From contig JANWHR010000124.1 in the NCBI GenBank assembly GCA_025450355.1, positions 1 through 5,099 of the forward strand: a DNA stretch of 5,099 nt, given 5' to 3'. Every line of letters begins with the position of its first letter. The stretch's first letter is position 1. Below the pieces are notes generated by a model that was not told the origin of the DNA, did no database searches, and saw only the letters and a program-made list of their open reading frames with translations. Below are positions 1 through 5,099 of this stretch, piece by piece. The stretch comes from Micropepsaceae bacterium. Its GTDB lineage: Bacteria; Pseudomonadota; Alphaproteobacteria; Micropepsales; Micropepsaceae. A program made the translations under genes and the position numbers.

Positions 1-1096
1 CGGTCACCCGGCGGTTGGTATAGAAACCGGTAAAGAAAAACGAAACGCCGGGAAACAGTCGCTGATCGAAGGTCGCGACAAACGAATTTTTCTGCTGCCC
101 GGCGACTTCCCAGCCCTGCTGCGGCGGATCAACCAGGTTGCTGACGCCTGGATGCGAAAGCAGCTGGCCCCACGTCAGCGTCGCAGCACTGCCGGCAGCC
201 GTCGGTCCTATTCCGCTGTTGAGCGATGCGTTGAAATTGGCGCCCGCGCCGGCCGGAACAGAGTAGCAGTTTGCGCAAACGGTACCGACATTGGCGACTC
301 CATTGCCGTTCGTCACCGATGGCTTTCCCGTCCAGACTGTACCCGGCAGCGACGCGCCGATCGGAATCTCGTTGTCGAGTCCCCATGGACTGAAATTCAT
401 CGTGAAGTTTGAGTGCGGACGTTTGACCGGCGCCTCATTGATATATTCGTAGGTCAGCGTGACATCGCCGCCATTCCAGGTGCGGCCCCACAATTGCGAG
501 GCCTGGTATTCCTGCCCGCCTCTGTCCGGCTCCTGGAAGTGCAGCATCGTCGTGGCGCCGTCGAAACCGCGCTTCAGCACCACATTGATCACGCCTGCTA
601 TGGCGTCGGAGCCGTAGGTCGCGGATGCACCGTCTGCAAGGACGTCCACGCGGTCAAGAGCGAGTGCGGGAATGATCGAGGGATCGGTGGAGCAAAGGCC
701 ATCCGCCTGGTGCGGATAGCGCACCCCGTCGATCATCATCAGTGATCTCGGGCCGGTGCTGTCGAGACCGCGGATATTGACGTCGGTTTCGCGTTCCTGG
801 TGACCTCCGCCGATGACCGCAGTGGGGCCCGGAGATACCTGAGCCTGGGGGATCGTGCGGAACAAATCGCCGATCGTGGGATTGCCGGTTTCCGTGAGAT
901 CCTGAACCCCGAGATTGGTCACCGGCAGACCGACTGCCGCGGTTCCGTGAATAAGCGAACCGGTGACTAGCACCTGCTCGGGTACTTCTCCCGCTGCGGT
1001 CTGGGCCATCTGTTGGGCATTGGCGATTGTGGCGGTTAAAGCCACCAGGGACGCGGACCCCATCAGGGCGGCAAACCACGATAGCCTCGGATTCAT
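1..1096 (-). CDS. TonB-dependent outer-membrane receptor, N-terminal 365 codons (3' end outside window)
   Basis: Translating the minus strand from the ATG at 1094-1096 gives 365 stop-free codons to the window edge. Residues 1-27 form a Sec signal peptide, with likely cleavage after ANA. A TonB-box-like stretch follows (EQVLVTGS, 40-47). Residues about 54-180 are a plug domain: IGDLFRTIPQ (75-84), NIRGLDSTG (107-115), a MIDGVR segment (121-126), then RVDVLADGASATYGSDAIAG (149-168) and INVVLKRG (170-177). The beta-barrel starts around 180 and is only partly present. In this family the barrel imports a bound ligand using TonB-ExbB-ExbD energy; the ligand cannot be read from the sequence. The start is supported by AGGGGG at 1103-1108, six bases upstream, and by the signal peptide. 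An unusual CxxC (Cys275, Cys278) lies in the early barrel. The gene follows a run of secreted-protein genes on the same strand. Family call is firm; substrate unknown. Confidence 0.95.
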   Translation of the reverse strand, partial: MNPRLSWFAALMGSASLVALTATIANAQQMAQTAAGEVPEQVLVTGSLIHGTAAVGLPVTNLGVQDLTETGNPTIGDLFRTIPQAQVSPGPTAVIGGGHQERETDVNIRGLDSTGPRSLMMIDGVRYPHQADGLCSTDPSIIPALALDRVDVLADGASATYGSDAIAGVINVVLKRGFDGATTMLHFQEPDRGGQEYQASQLWGRTWNGGDVTLTYEYINEAPVKRPHSNFTMNFSPWGLDNEIPIGASLPGTVWTGKPSVTNGNGVANVGTVCANCYSVPAGAGANFNASLNSGIGPTAAGSAATLTWGQLLSHPGVSNLVDPPQQGWEVAGQQKNSFVATFDQRLFPGVSFFFTGFYTNRRVT

Positions 1097-1102
1097 TTCA
1101 GT

Positions 1103-1108
1103 CCCCCT
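1103..1108 (-). promoter_or_regulatory. Ribosome binding site of the TonB-dependent receptor
   Basis: The minus strand reads AAGGGGGACTGAAATG. The purine run AGGGGG lies six bases before the ATG and supports this start. The TGA that ends the open frame coming from upstream sits one base before the ATG (TGAAATG), an arrangement that would allow translational coupling if that frame were ever translated. Confidence 0.7.
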
Positions 1109-1169
1109 TCTTACGCACAATCAGCACGCAACCGGCGACGGAGTTGGAACTCAGCCCGTTTGCGTCGAA

Positions 1170-1190
1170 GACAATGATTCCCCCATTGTC
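1170..1190. repeat. Perfect 7-bp inverted repeat upstream of the receptor gene
   Basis: The arms GACAATG (1170-1176) and CATTGTC (1184-1190) are perfect reverse complements separated by seven bases. The dyad centre is about 85 bp before the receptor start. It could be a regulator's operator or a small hairpin in the leader; no T-run follows on the minus strand, so it does not look like an intrinsic terminator. A repeat this short can arise by chance. Confidence 0.4.
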
Positions 1191-1355
1191 GGAAAAGGAG
1201 TAGGCCAAACAGCCGGGGTTTGCAGCCGGCCAGCGCCATGTGCGCTGATTCGCCTCACGATTTTTGCGATTACCGGCGGCGAACTGCCACCGCTGGTCTA
1301 ATGGAGCGAACACCGGCATCGGTACCGGCACAGAGTCAACCCGAGGATCAGGCGA

Positions 1356-2222
1356 TCAGAATTCGCGTTTGGTGGCGTGCGGCACCGGTACCGCACCCGG
1401 TACCGGAATGAGGCCATCTCCCTCTTCCGCGCAGATATCCTCTTCCCAATGATCGTTGCGGTATTCGTAACCCTGTTCGAATTTGACGAGAGTGTTCCAC
1501 GCTGAAGTGAAGGTGCCCGGATCCTCGACGTGGACCAGCACGTCGAAGCCCTTTCCGCCGTTGGTCAGCTTAAATCGCTCGATGACGTGCAACTGTTTGG
1601 TATGGGGCGTGCGGAAACGGTCCAGCGGGCCCTTGTCGTCCAACCCGATCGTATCGACGACAAGCGTATCGCCGTTCTCATAATGGCCAACGGATTCCCC
1701 GTACCAGGAATATCCGGGGTTCTGGCTGTGGGGCACGTCGAGGTAAATGCGCCGGACTTGCGCATCGCGTTTCCACATCATCACCACCTCCCTCGGCGTC
1801 TGCACAATTTGCATCGGCTCGCCGGGGAACAGCAGGATTCCAGGCACGCCGCCAGGAAAACACCGGGCAGGCGCATTGAACGCAATCTCTCCGCCAATGA
1901 CTTTCTGGTTGGCGTCATCCATGACCTTTTTTGCCCAGGGTAGCAGCAGCGGGTTGTCGGTTACGGCGACGGGGTCCACGATTTTTGGCCGGTACTTGTT
2001 CGTGCCGGTAATCGGGCCTGGTCCGGTATCACCCGGGACCTTCCGGAAACCACCGGCAAGAACCCACATCTTTCGCCCCGAGCTGAAATCGGGGATCGCA
2101 TTGGTTTTCACCGCGGCGGCAGGCGTTTCGGCGGCGCGCACGGCCACCGCGGAGGTTCCGGCAATTCCGATTGTGACAGCCAGACCGGCGGCCACGCGCG
2201 CGAAACCTGAACTGATTGTCAT
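1356..2222 (-). CDS. Secreted protein of unknown function, paralogue 2 (288 aa)
   Basis: Function is not known. Residues 1-30 form a signal peptide (hydrophobic core about 8-28, VRA before AE), so the product is probably periplasmic. The body aligns with the next gene upstream: CFPGGVP (121-127) with CLPDGVP, GHYENGDTLVVD (179-190) with GHWEGDTLVIES, PHTKQLHVIERFKL (206-219) with PHSDQLRTSERIRKL, EDPGTFTSAW (233-242) with HDPEVFTRDW, and Cys264 with a C-terminal Cys. The two are therefore diverged tandem duplicates. Cys121 and Cys264 could form a disulfide after export. The N-terminal half carries a longer, distinct segment (about 31-118) absent from the shorter paralogue. The start is chosen for the signal peptide; the Shine-Dalgarno is weak (AAGA about five bases upstream), which fits expression inside an operon. 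The C-terminus is Pro-Val rich (IPVPGAVPVPH) and is encoded over a hairpin. It starts 57 bp after the previous gene. Confidence 0.85.
   Translation of the reverse strand: MTISSGFARVAAGLAVTIGIAGTSAVAVRAAETPAAAVKTNAIPDFSSGRKMWVLAGGFRKVPGDTGPGPITGTNKYRPKIVDPVAVTDNPLLLPWAKKVMDDANQKVIGGEIAFNAPARCFPGGVPGILLFPGEPMQIVQTPREVVMMWKRDAQVRRIYLDVPHSQNPGYSWYGESVGHYENGDTLVVDTIGLDDKGPLDRFRTPHTKQLHVIERFKLTNGGKGFDVLVHVEDPGTFTSAWNTLVKFEQGYEYRNDHWEEDICAEEGDGLIPVPGAVPVPHATKREF
1377..1396 (-). repeat. Strong imperfect palindrome inside the 3' end of the second paralogue
   Basis: On the minus strand the RNA would fold as an 8-bp stem, GUGCGGUA with UGCCGCAC, with one U-G wobble and a CCGG tetraloop. It ends 18 bases before the stop codon. 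There is no following U-run, so it is not a standard intrinsic terminator. A perfect 10-bp palindrome, CCGGTACCGG, adjoins it at 1397-1406 and could compete in folding. The DNA also encodes the VPVP motifs, so the symmetry may be partly a by-product of Pro-Val codons. Confidence 0.5.
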
Positions 2223-2279
2223 TGATCTTATTTCCCGTGACGATTCTGTTGCTTCACATAAGCTGCCGGCGGGCTTGCA

Positions 2280-3029
2280 TCATCGCGAATGCACGCCTTT
2301 GACCTGAGACAGGTCACGGTGCTTTTCACCACAATTCCAGTCCATGATCCGGATGTCGGGCCGCGCCTGATACACGAAGCGCGCCTGCCAATCCCTGGTG
2401 AACACCTCCGGATCGTGGATCGTCACGACATCTTCCAGGCTTTTGCCGTCCGGTAGCTTGCGAATTCTTTCGCTGGTGCGCAATTGATCACTGTGCGGAG
2501 CGCCAGAGTTATCGAGGAAGGTCATGTCGTTGAAACCGGCGGATTCGATCACCAGCGTATCGCCTTCCCAATGCCCGGCCGAATGACCGGAGTAGTACGG
2601 GAGCTCGGAAAGTTCGTTATCGGGCGGCAGCGGCTTCTGCATGTCGATCCGCCGGATCATGTGATTGATCTCGAACAGCTGATAGACCTCACCCCGTGGC
2701 GGCGCCTGGACGATCTCGAACGGGTACGGGTCTTCAAGTGCGCGCGGCACGCCGTCGGGCAGGCAATAGCTGCGCGACCGGTCCTCATCAAGCTTGCCGG
2801 CCGCGAGATCGGCCGTGTTTTTCCGGTATTGGGCCAGCGCCGCAGGTTTGTAGGGCGGCATGCCGCCGCCGATCGGCTGGATCTGGGGGTTGTATGCCGT
2901 CGCCCAATAGATGCCGCTGATGTCGGGCGCTGTCGTAGCGGAACGCGCGGGAGCTTGCGCCGCAATCAAAGGCCACAAAGCAAACGCCGGAACCGCAGGC
3001 AGCAGGAATCGGATGCGAGGAGATTTCAT
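2280..3029 (-). CDS. Secreted protein of unknown function, paralogue 1 (249 aa)
   Basis: Function is not known. Residues 1-30 are a Sec signal peptide (basic start MKSPRIR, hydrophobic 8-26), implying export to the periplasm. DISGIYWATAYNP (36-48) opens the mature part. Core motifs shared with the next gene downstream are CLPDGVP (89-95), FEIVQAPPRGEV (104-115), a GHSAGHWEGDTLVIES stretch (148-163), PHSDQL (178-183) and HDPEVFTRDW (205-214), followed by Cys233. The Cys89-Cys233 pair has equivalents in the paralogue. Conserved His153 and His179 (GH and PH motifs) and several acidic residues could form a binding site, but nothing identifies an enzyme class. The start is backed by GAGGA at 3033-3037. 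It lies 42 bp after the DUF6152-type gene and 57 bp before its paralogue, consistent with one transcript. Confidence 0.88.
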   Translation of the reverse strand: MKSPRIRFLLPAVPAFALWPLIAAQAPARSATTAPDISGIYWATAYNPQIQPIGGGMPPYKPAALAQYRKNTADLAAGKLDEDRSRSYCLPDGVPRALEDPYPFEIVQAPPRGEVYQLFEINHMIRRIDMQKPLPPDNELSELPYYSGHSAGHWEGDTLVIESAGFNDMTFLDNSGAPHSDQLRTSERIRKLPDGKSLEDVVTIHDPEVFTRDWQARFVYQARPDIRIMDWNCGEKHRDLSQVKGVHSR

Positions 3030-3032
3030 AAG

Positions 3033-3037
3033 TCCTC
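3033..3037 (-). promoter_or_regulatory. Ribosome binding site of paralogue 1
   Basis: The minus strand reads AGAGGACTTATG; GAGGA lies three bases before the ATG at 3027-3029. The spacing is short but workable, and it agrees with the signal peptide that begins at this Met. Confidence 0.55.
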
Positions 3038-3071
3038 TATGTTTGACGGGTCAGTGCGCGGCAGACGGATT

Positions 3072-3503
3072 TCAGCTGTTTGGGTGGCGCGCTGCGCGTT
3101 CCTTCAGCCTTTCCTGGGCACCGCCGTCATTTTTGACCGTGCCATGCCCGCCGCTGTCCAGCGATACGAAATCGCCACCGGGAAGACCGCTCTTCATCGG
3201 GTGCACCGTGATACGAATTTTGTCACCAGCCAGCAGTGTTTTGGGATTCCAGCCAAGGTTCACCAGGATCGTCAATGACCCCAGTTCGACCGCCCATTCC
3301 TGGGGTTTGCCCGTTGAGTCCATCACCTCGAGCCGAATCCAGCTGTGCGGATTTGTCCACATGAACTGTTTCACGGTGCCTTCGACGCTCACTTTCTTTT
3401 TCACGTCGAACATGGCGTAGGAATGATGCGCGTATGCCGGCAGCGATATTGTCGCCACGGCAAGTGCGATGGCCGGTACGAGCATACAGGTGGCGCGTTT
3501 CAT
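3072..3503 (-). CDS. DUF6152-type secreted protein (143 aa)
   Basis: This is a small exported protein of a family known mainly by number. A signal peptide covers 1-25 (MKRATCMLVP start, cleavage after AYA). The mature chain would start HHSYAMFD, the family's hallmark, followed by VEGTVKQFMWTNPHSWIRLEV (two segments around 41-60), WAVELGS (70-76), an LGWNPKTLLAGDKIRITVHP region (83-102) and GGDFVSL (109-115). These match my recollection of DUF6152: a short beta-rich domain with NPHSWI and a GD-x-hydrophobic-HP turn. Length is close to the usual. Four histidines stand out (26, 27, 53, 101). The C-terminal tail (about 125-143) is charged and probably flexible. The start has GGAG at 3509-3512. 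It is the first gene of the cluster, directly behind an IS66 element, and heads the two paralogues. The biochemical role is unknown. Confidence 0.88.
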   Translation of the reverse strand: MKRATCMLVPAIALAVATISLPAYAHHSYAMFDVKKKVSVEGTVKQFMWTNPHSWIRLEVMDSTGKPQEWAVELGSLTILVNLGWNPKTLLAGDKIRITVHPMKSGLPGGDFVSLDSGGHGTVKNDGGAQERLKERAARHPNS

Positions 3504-3558
3504 ACGATCTCCGTGGCGAGTGGCGTGAGTGAGGTGAGCGGTGTTTCTCGACCCTTGC
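3504..3558 (-). promoter_or_regulatory. Residual leader between the IS66 end and the DUF6152-type gene, with its ribosome binding site
   Basis: Only 55 bp separate the presumed IS66 end from the ATG at 3501-3503. GGAG at 3509-3512 lies five bases before the ATG and is the likely Shine-Dalgarno. I see no acceptable -35/-10 pair in these bases, so the original promoter was probably further upstream and is now on the far side of the element. The stretch is GTGAG/GTGGCG rich on the plus strand but holds no clear repeat. Confidence 0.5.
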
Positions 3559-3580
3559 GTAACAGGCTTGACTTTGACGG
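3559..3580. repeat. Probable terminal inverted repeat of the IS66 element
   Basis: The sequence starts GTAACAGGCTTGACTTTGAC on the plus strand. The GTAA start and the position just outside tnpC fit an IS66 end. The matching repeat is off the window, so its length and the exact boundary cannot be confirmed. An internal TTGAC-TTTGAC direct repeat is visible. Confidence 0.45.
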
Positions 3581-3585
3581 ATGGT

Positions 3586-5099
3586 TCAGGCGGCGCGAGA
3601 CAGTTCTTGGCGCGAGGTGGCCCAGGCCCAGGGGAGAAGTTCGTCGATGCGGCTCATGGGCCAGAGATCGACGAGGCGCGAGAGCACGTCAGCAATGTAA
3701 GCTTGCGGATCGATATTGTTAAGTTTGCAGGTTTCAATGAGCGAAGCGGCGATAGCCCAGTTCTCTGCGCCGTTGTCGTGCCCTGCGAAGAGAGCATTCT
3801 TTCTCGTCAATGCCTGCGGGCGCATGGAACGTTCGACGATGTTGGAATCCAGATCGATGCGGCCATCCTCGAGGAAGCGGATCAATCCTTGCCAATGGTT
3901 GAGCGCGTAGCGGATCGCATCGGCAATGGGCGATTTTCTGGAGACGCGGGTGAGCTGCTTTTCGAGGAAGGACTTGAGGGCAATCACATGGGGCGCCGAT
4001 TCCGCCTGGCGCACGGCTAGCCGCTCCCGGGGATTTTTCCCCCTGATCCTGTCTTCGATTCTGTAGAGTTGAGCCATGCGCAAGAGCGCCTGCGTTGCAA
4101 TGGGCGCATCGCCTTTGCGCGCGATCTCGAAGAAGGGCCTGCGCACATGGGCCCAGCAAAAGGCCGTGGTGATGCGCTCGGGCGGCAGCTTCTTGTAAGG
4201 CGCGTAGCCGTCGCATTGCACGATGCCACGATAGTTCGCGAGCAGCGTGTTGAGATGCACACCTCCCCGGCCGGGCGCATAGGTGTAAGCGACGGCCGGC
4301 GGATCTGTTCCGCCGAAGGGCCTGTCGTCGCGGGCCATGCTCCAGAAGTAGCCAGTCTTGGTGCGCCCGCGCCCGGGATCGAGCACCGGCACAGGTGTTT
4401 CGTCCACGGCAAGACGGGACGACGCAAGAAGATGCTCTTTCAGCCGCTCGTAGAGCGGCATGAGTTCCGCCGCGGCGTAGCCCACCCAGAACGCCAGGGT
4501 CGAACGATCAATGTCGATGCCCTGGGCCAGCAACATCTTCGACTGACGATAAAGCGGCAGATGCCAGCCGTATTTGGCGACCAGCACGGAAGCCACCATC
4601 GCTTCGGTGGGAAGGCCGGATTTGATGAGATGTTCGGCTGCCGGCGCCTGCACGATCTTCTCGCAGGCCCGGCAGGCGAGCTTCGGGCGATGCGTGACAA
4701 TCACGCGGTATTGCGCCGGCACGACATCGAGCCGTTCGCTGGTTTCCTCGCCAATCACATGCATGGGCGCGCGGCAGCACGGGCAACCCGTCTCATCCGG
4801 CGCAATCGTCTCGTGAAGGCGTGGCAGGTGTGCCGGCAACGAGGCACGGCCCGCTTTGCGGGGAGCACGCGTACGGGACACCGAGGGCTGCTTTTTCTCT
4901 TCGCTCGCCTCGGCTTTCGCCATGGCGATCTCGACATCTTCCAGCGCCAGCGCCAGTTGATCGGCTGGTAACCTGGAGAGCTGCTCGCTTTTCGCGCCGA
5001 AGCGGTGAGCGATGGCCTTCTTCAGCTGATGGCGCATCCCCTCGTAAAGATTTTGCAGCTTCTCTTTCTCGGCCCGTTCGGCATCACGCTCGGCGATCA
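3586..5099 (-). CDS. tnpC: IS66-family transposase TnpC (5' end outside window)
   Basis: This is a DDE transposase that cuts and joins IS66-family ends. The frame is open from the right edge to the TGA at 3586-3588: 20 codons precede the first in-window Met (5035-5037), and they continue the family's N-terminal coiled-coil (AERDAERAEKEKLQNLYEG), so the true start lies off the window. Counting from that Met: HRFGAKSEQL (11-20) is the usual IS66 motif; a zinc-finger-like region has CPCC (85-88) and CRAC (122-125); the catalytic domain has Asp212 (AVDETPVPVLD), Asp276 (QCDGYAPYKKL) and Glu402 (SNIVERSMRP), with FCWAHVRRPF (293-302) between; the C-terminal family segment is ETCKLNNIDPQAYIADVL (435-452). 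At least 503 residues with all catalytic positions present and no frameshift, so it is plausibly active if tnpA and tnpB are intact. Confidence 0.96.
   Translation of the reverse strand, partial: IAERDAERAEKEKLQNLYEGMRHQLKKAIAHRFGAKSEQLSRLPADQLALALEDVEIAMAKAEASEEKKQPSVSRTRAPRKAGRASLPAHLPRLHETIAPDETGCPCCRAPMHVIGEETSERLDVVPAQYRVIVTHRPKLACRACEKIVQAPAAEHLIKSGLPTEAMVASVLVAKYGWHLPLYRQSKMLLAQGIDIDRSTLAFWVGYAAAELMPLYERLKEHLLASSRLAVDETPVPVLDPGRGRTKTGYFWSMARDDRPFGGTDPPAVAYTYAPGRGGVHLNTLLANYRGIVQCDGYAPYKKLPPERITTAFCWAHVRRPFFEIARKGDAPIATQALLRMAQLYRIEDRIRGKNPRERLAVRQAESAPHVIALKSFLEKQLTRVSRKSPIADAIRYALNHWQGLIRFLEDGRIDLDSNIVERSMRPQALTRKNALFAGHDNGAENWAIAASLIETCKLNNIDPQAYIADVLSRLVDLWPMSRIDELLPWAWATSRQELSRAA

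Larger units (their letters stand above)
1098..1355 (-). other. Gap between the second paralogue and the receptor; in-frame 85-codon extension after the TGA
   Basis: This 259-bp interval has no recognisable gene. The frame of the preceding secreted-protein gene stays open after its TGA (1356-1358) for 85 more codons and closes at the TGA at 1098-1100, next to the receptor start. The extension begins SPDPRVDSVPVPMPVFAP, echoing the VPVP motifs just before the TGA, and ends with GCVLIVRKKGD. A GTG at 1329-1331 or an ATG at 1317-1319 could open a 77- or 73-codon ORF, but neither has a convincing Shine-Dalgarno sequence. I recognise no domain. It could be a degraded C-terminal tail, untranslated leader of the receptor gene, or chance. 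KREF followed by the TGA looks like a reasonable natural end for the upstream protein, so I lean towards non-coding leader. Confidence 0.35.
3559..5099 (-). mobile_element. IS66-family insertion sequence, tnpC-side end (rest outside window)
   Basis: The element is recognised by its transposase. Its left edge in the window is placed at 3559, where the sequence begins GTAACAGG, 27 bp beyond the tnpC stop codon; IS66-family ends commonly begin GTAA and lie close to the tnpC stop. The accessory genes tnpA and tnpB and the other terminal repeat would lie right of the window. IS66 elements usually make an 8-bp target duplication; if the edge is right, the flanking copy is ACCCTTGC (3551-3558). The element points the same way as the downstream operon. 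Confidence 0.8.

Noticed and set aside
654..1079. 141-codon minus-strand open frame inside the receptor region
   Set aside because: It is an alternative frame of the receptor gene; the correct frame has a signal peptide and plug motifs, this one has none.
1098..1331. Separate 77-codon gene starting at GTG
   Set aside because: There is no Shine-Dalgarno before the GTG at 1331 or the ATG at 1319, and no recognisable domain. It is kept only as an in-frame extension worth checking.
1310..1340. Promoter for the receptor based on TTGACT at about 1333-1338 (minus strand)
   Set aside because: No -10 hexamer is found at 16-18 bp spacing, and the sequence that follows is GC-rich.
2484..3278. 264-codon open frame on the plus strand
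   Set aside because: It lies antisense across paralogue 1 and the DUF6152-type gene, both of which have signal peptides, family motifs and ribosome binding sites. The translation is Arg-rich with no domain: a shadow of GC-rich coding.
3541..3722. Plus-strand open frame crossing the IS66 boundary
   Set aside because: It spans the element end and is antisense to the tnpC 3' end, with no motif or ribosome binding site.
4069..4971. 300-codon open frame on the plus strand
   Set aside because: It is antisense to the IS66 transposase catalytic and zinc-finger regions, with no recognisable motif.
1..5099. CRISPR array, tRNA, rRNA or intrinsic terminators
   Set aside because: No regularly spaced repeats, no cloverleaf-like sequence and no GC stem followed by a T-run were found when reading both strands.

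Overview
The window reads almost entirely on the minus strand and looks like a GC-rich Gram-negative bacterium. The signs are a TonB-dependent outer-membrane receptor, several proteins with Sec signal peptides, and an IS66-family transposase. The style of the receptor N-terminus (a VTGS motif soon after the signal peptide) and the company of DUF6152-type proteins point to Proteobacteria of the alpha or Steroidobacter/Sphingomonas-like kind. This assignment is an inference; no rRNA or marker gene is present.

Layout, right to left, which is the direction of transcription. (1) 3559-5099: the distal end of an IS66-family insertion sequence. It holds nearly all of the transposase gene (tnpC), which runs off the right edge, and a probable element end at about 3559. 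(2) 3504-3558: a 55-bp leader left between the element and the next gene. (3) 3072-3503: a small secreted DUF6152-type protein whose predicted mature form starts with His-His. (4) 2280-3029 and 1356-2222: two tandem, diverged paralogues of one family of secreted proteins of unknown function, sharing two cysteines and a set of aligned motifs. (5) 1097-1355: a 259-bp interval in which the frame of the upstream gene stays open after its TGA for 85 more codons, down to the next gene's start. (6) 1-1096: the first 365 codons of a TonB-dependent receptor, cut by the left edge.

The four non-IS genes are co-oriented, with gaps of 42, 57 and 259 bp, so the first three are probably one operon and the receptor is either its last gene or separately promoted. 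The predicted products would lie in the periplasm (three proteins) and outer membrane (one receptor), which suggests an uptake or surface-processing module for an unknown substrate. The IS66 element lies directly upstream in the same orientation and has probably cut the operon off from its original promoter. No RNA gene, CRISPR array or clear terminator was seen.
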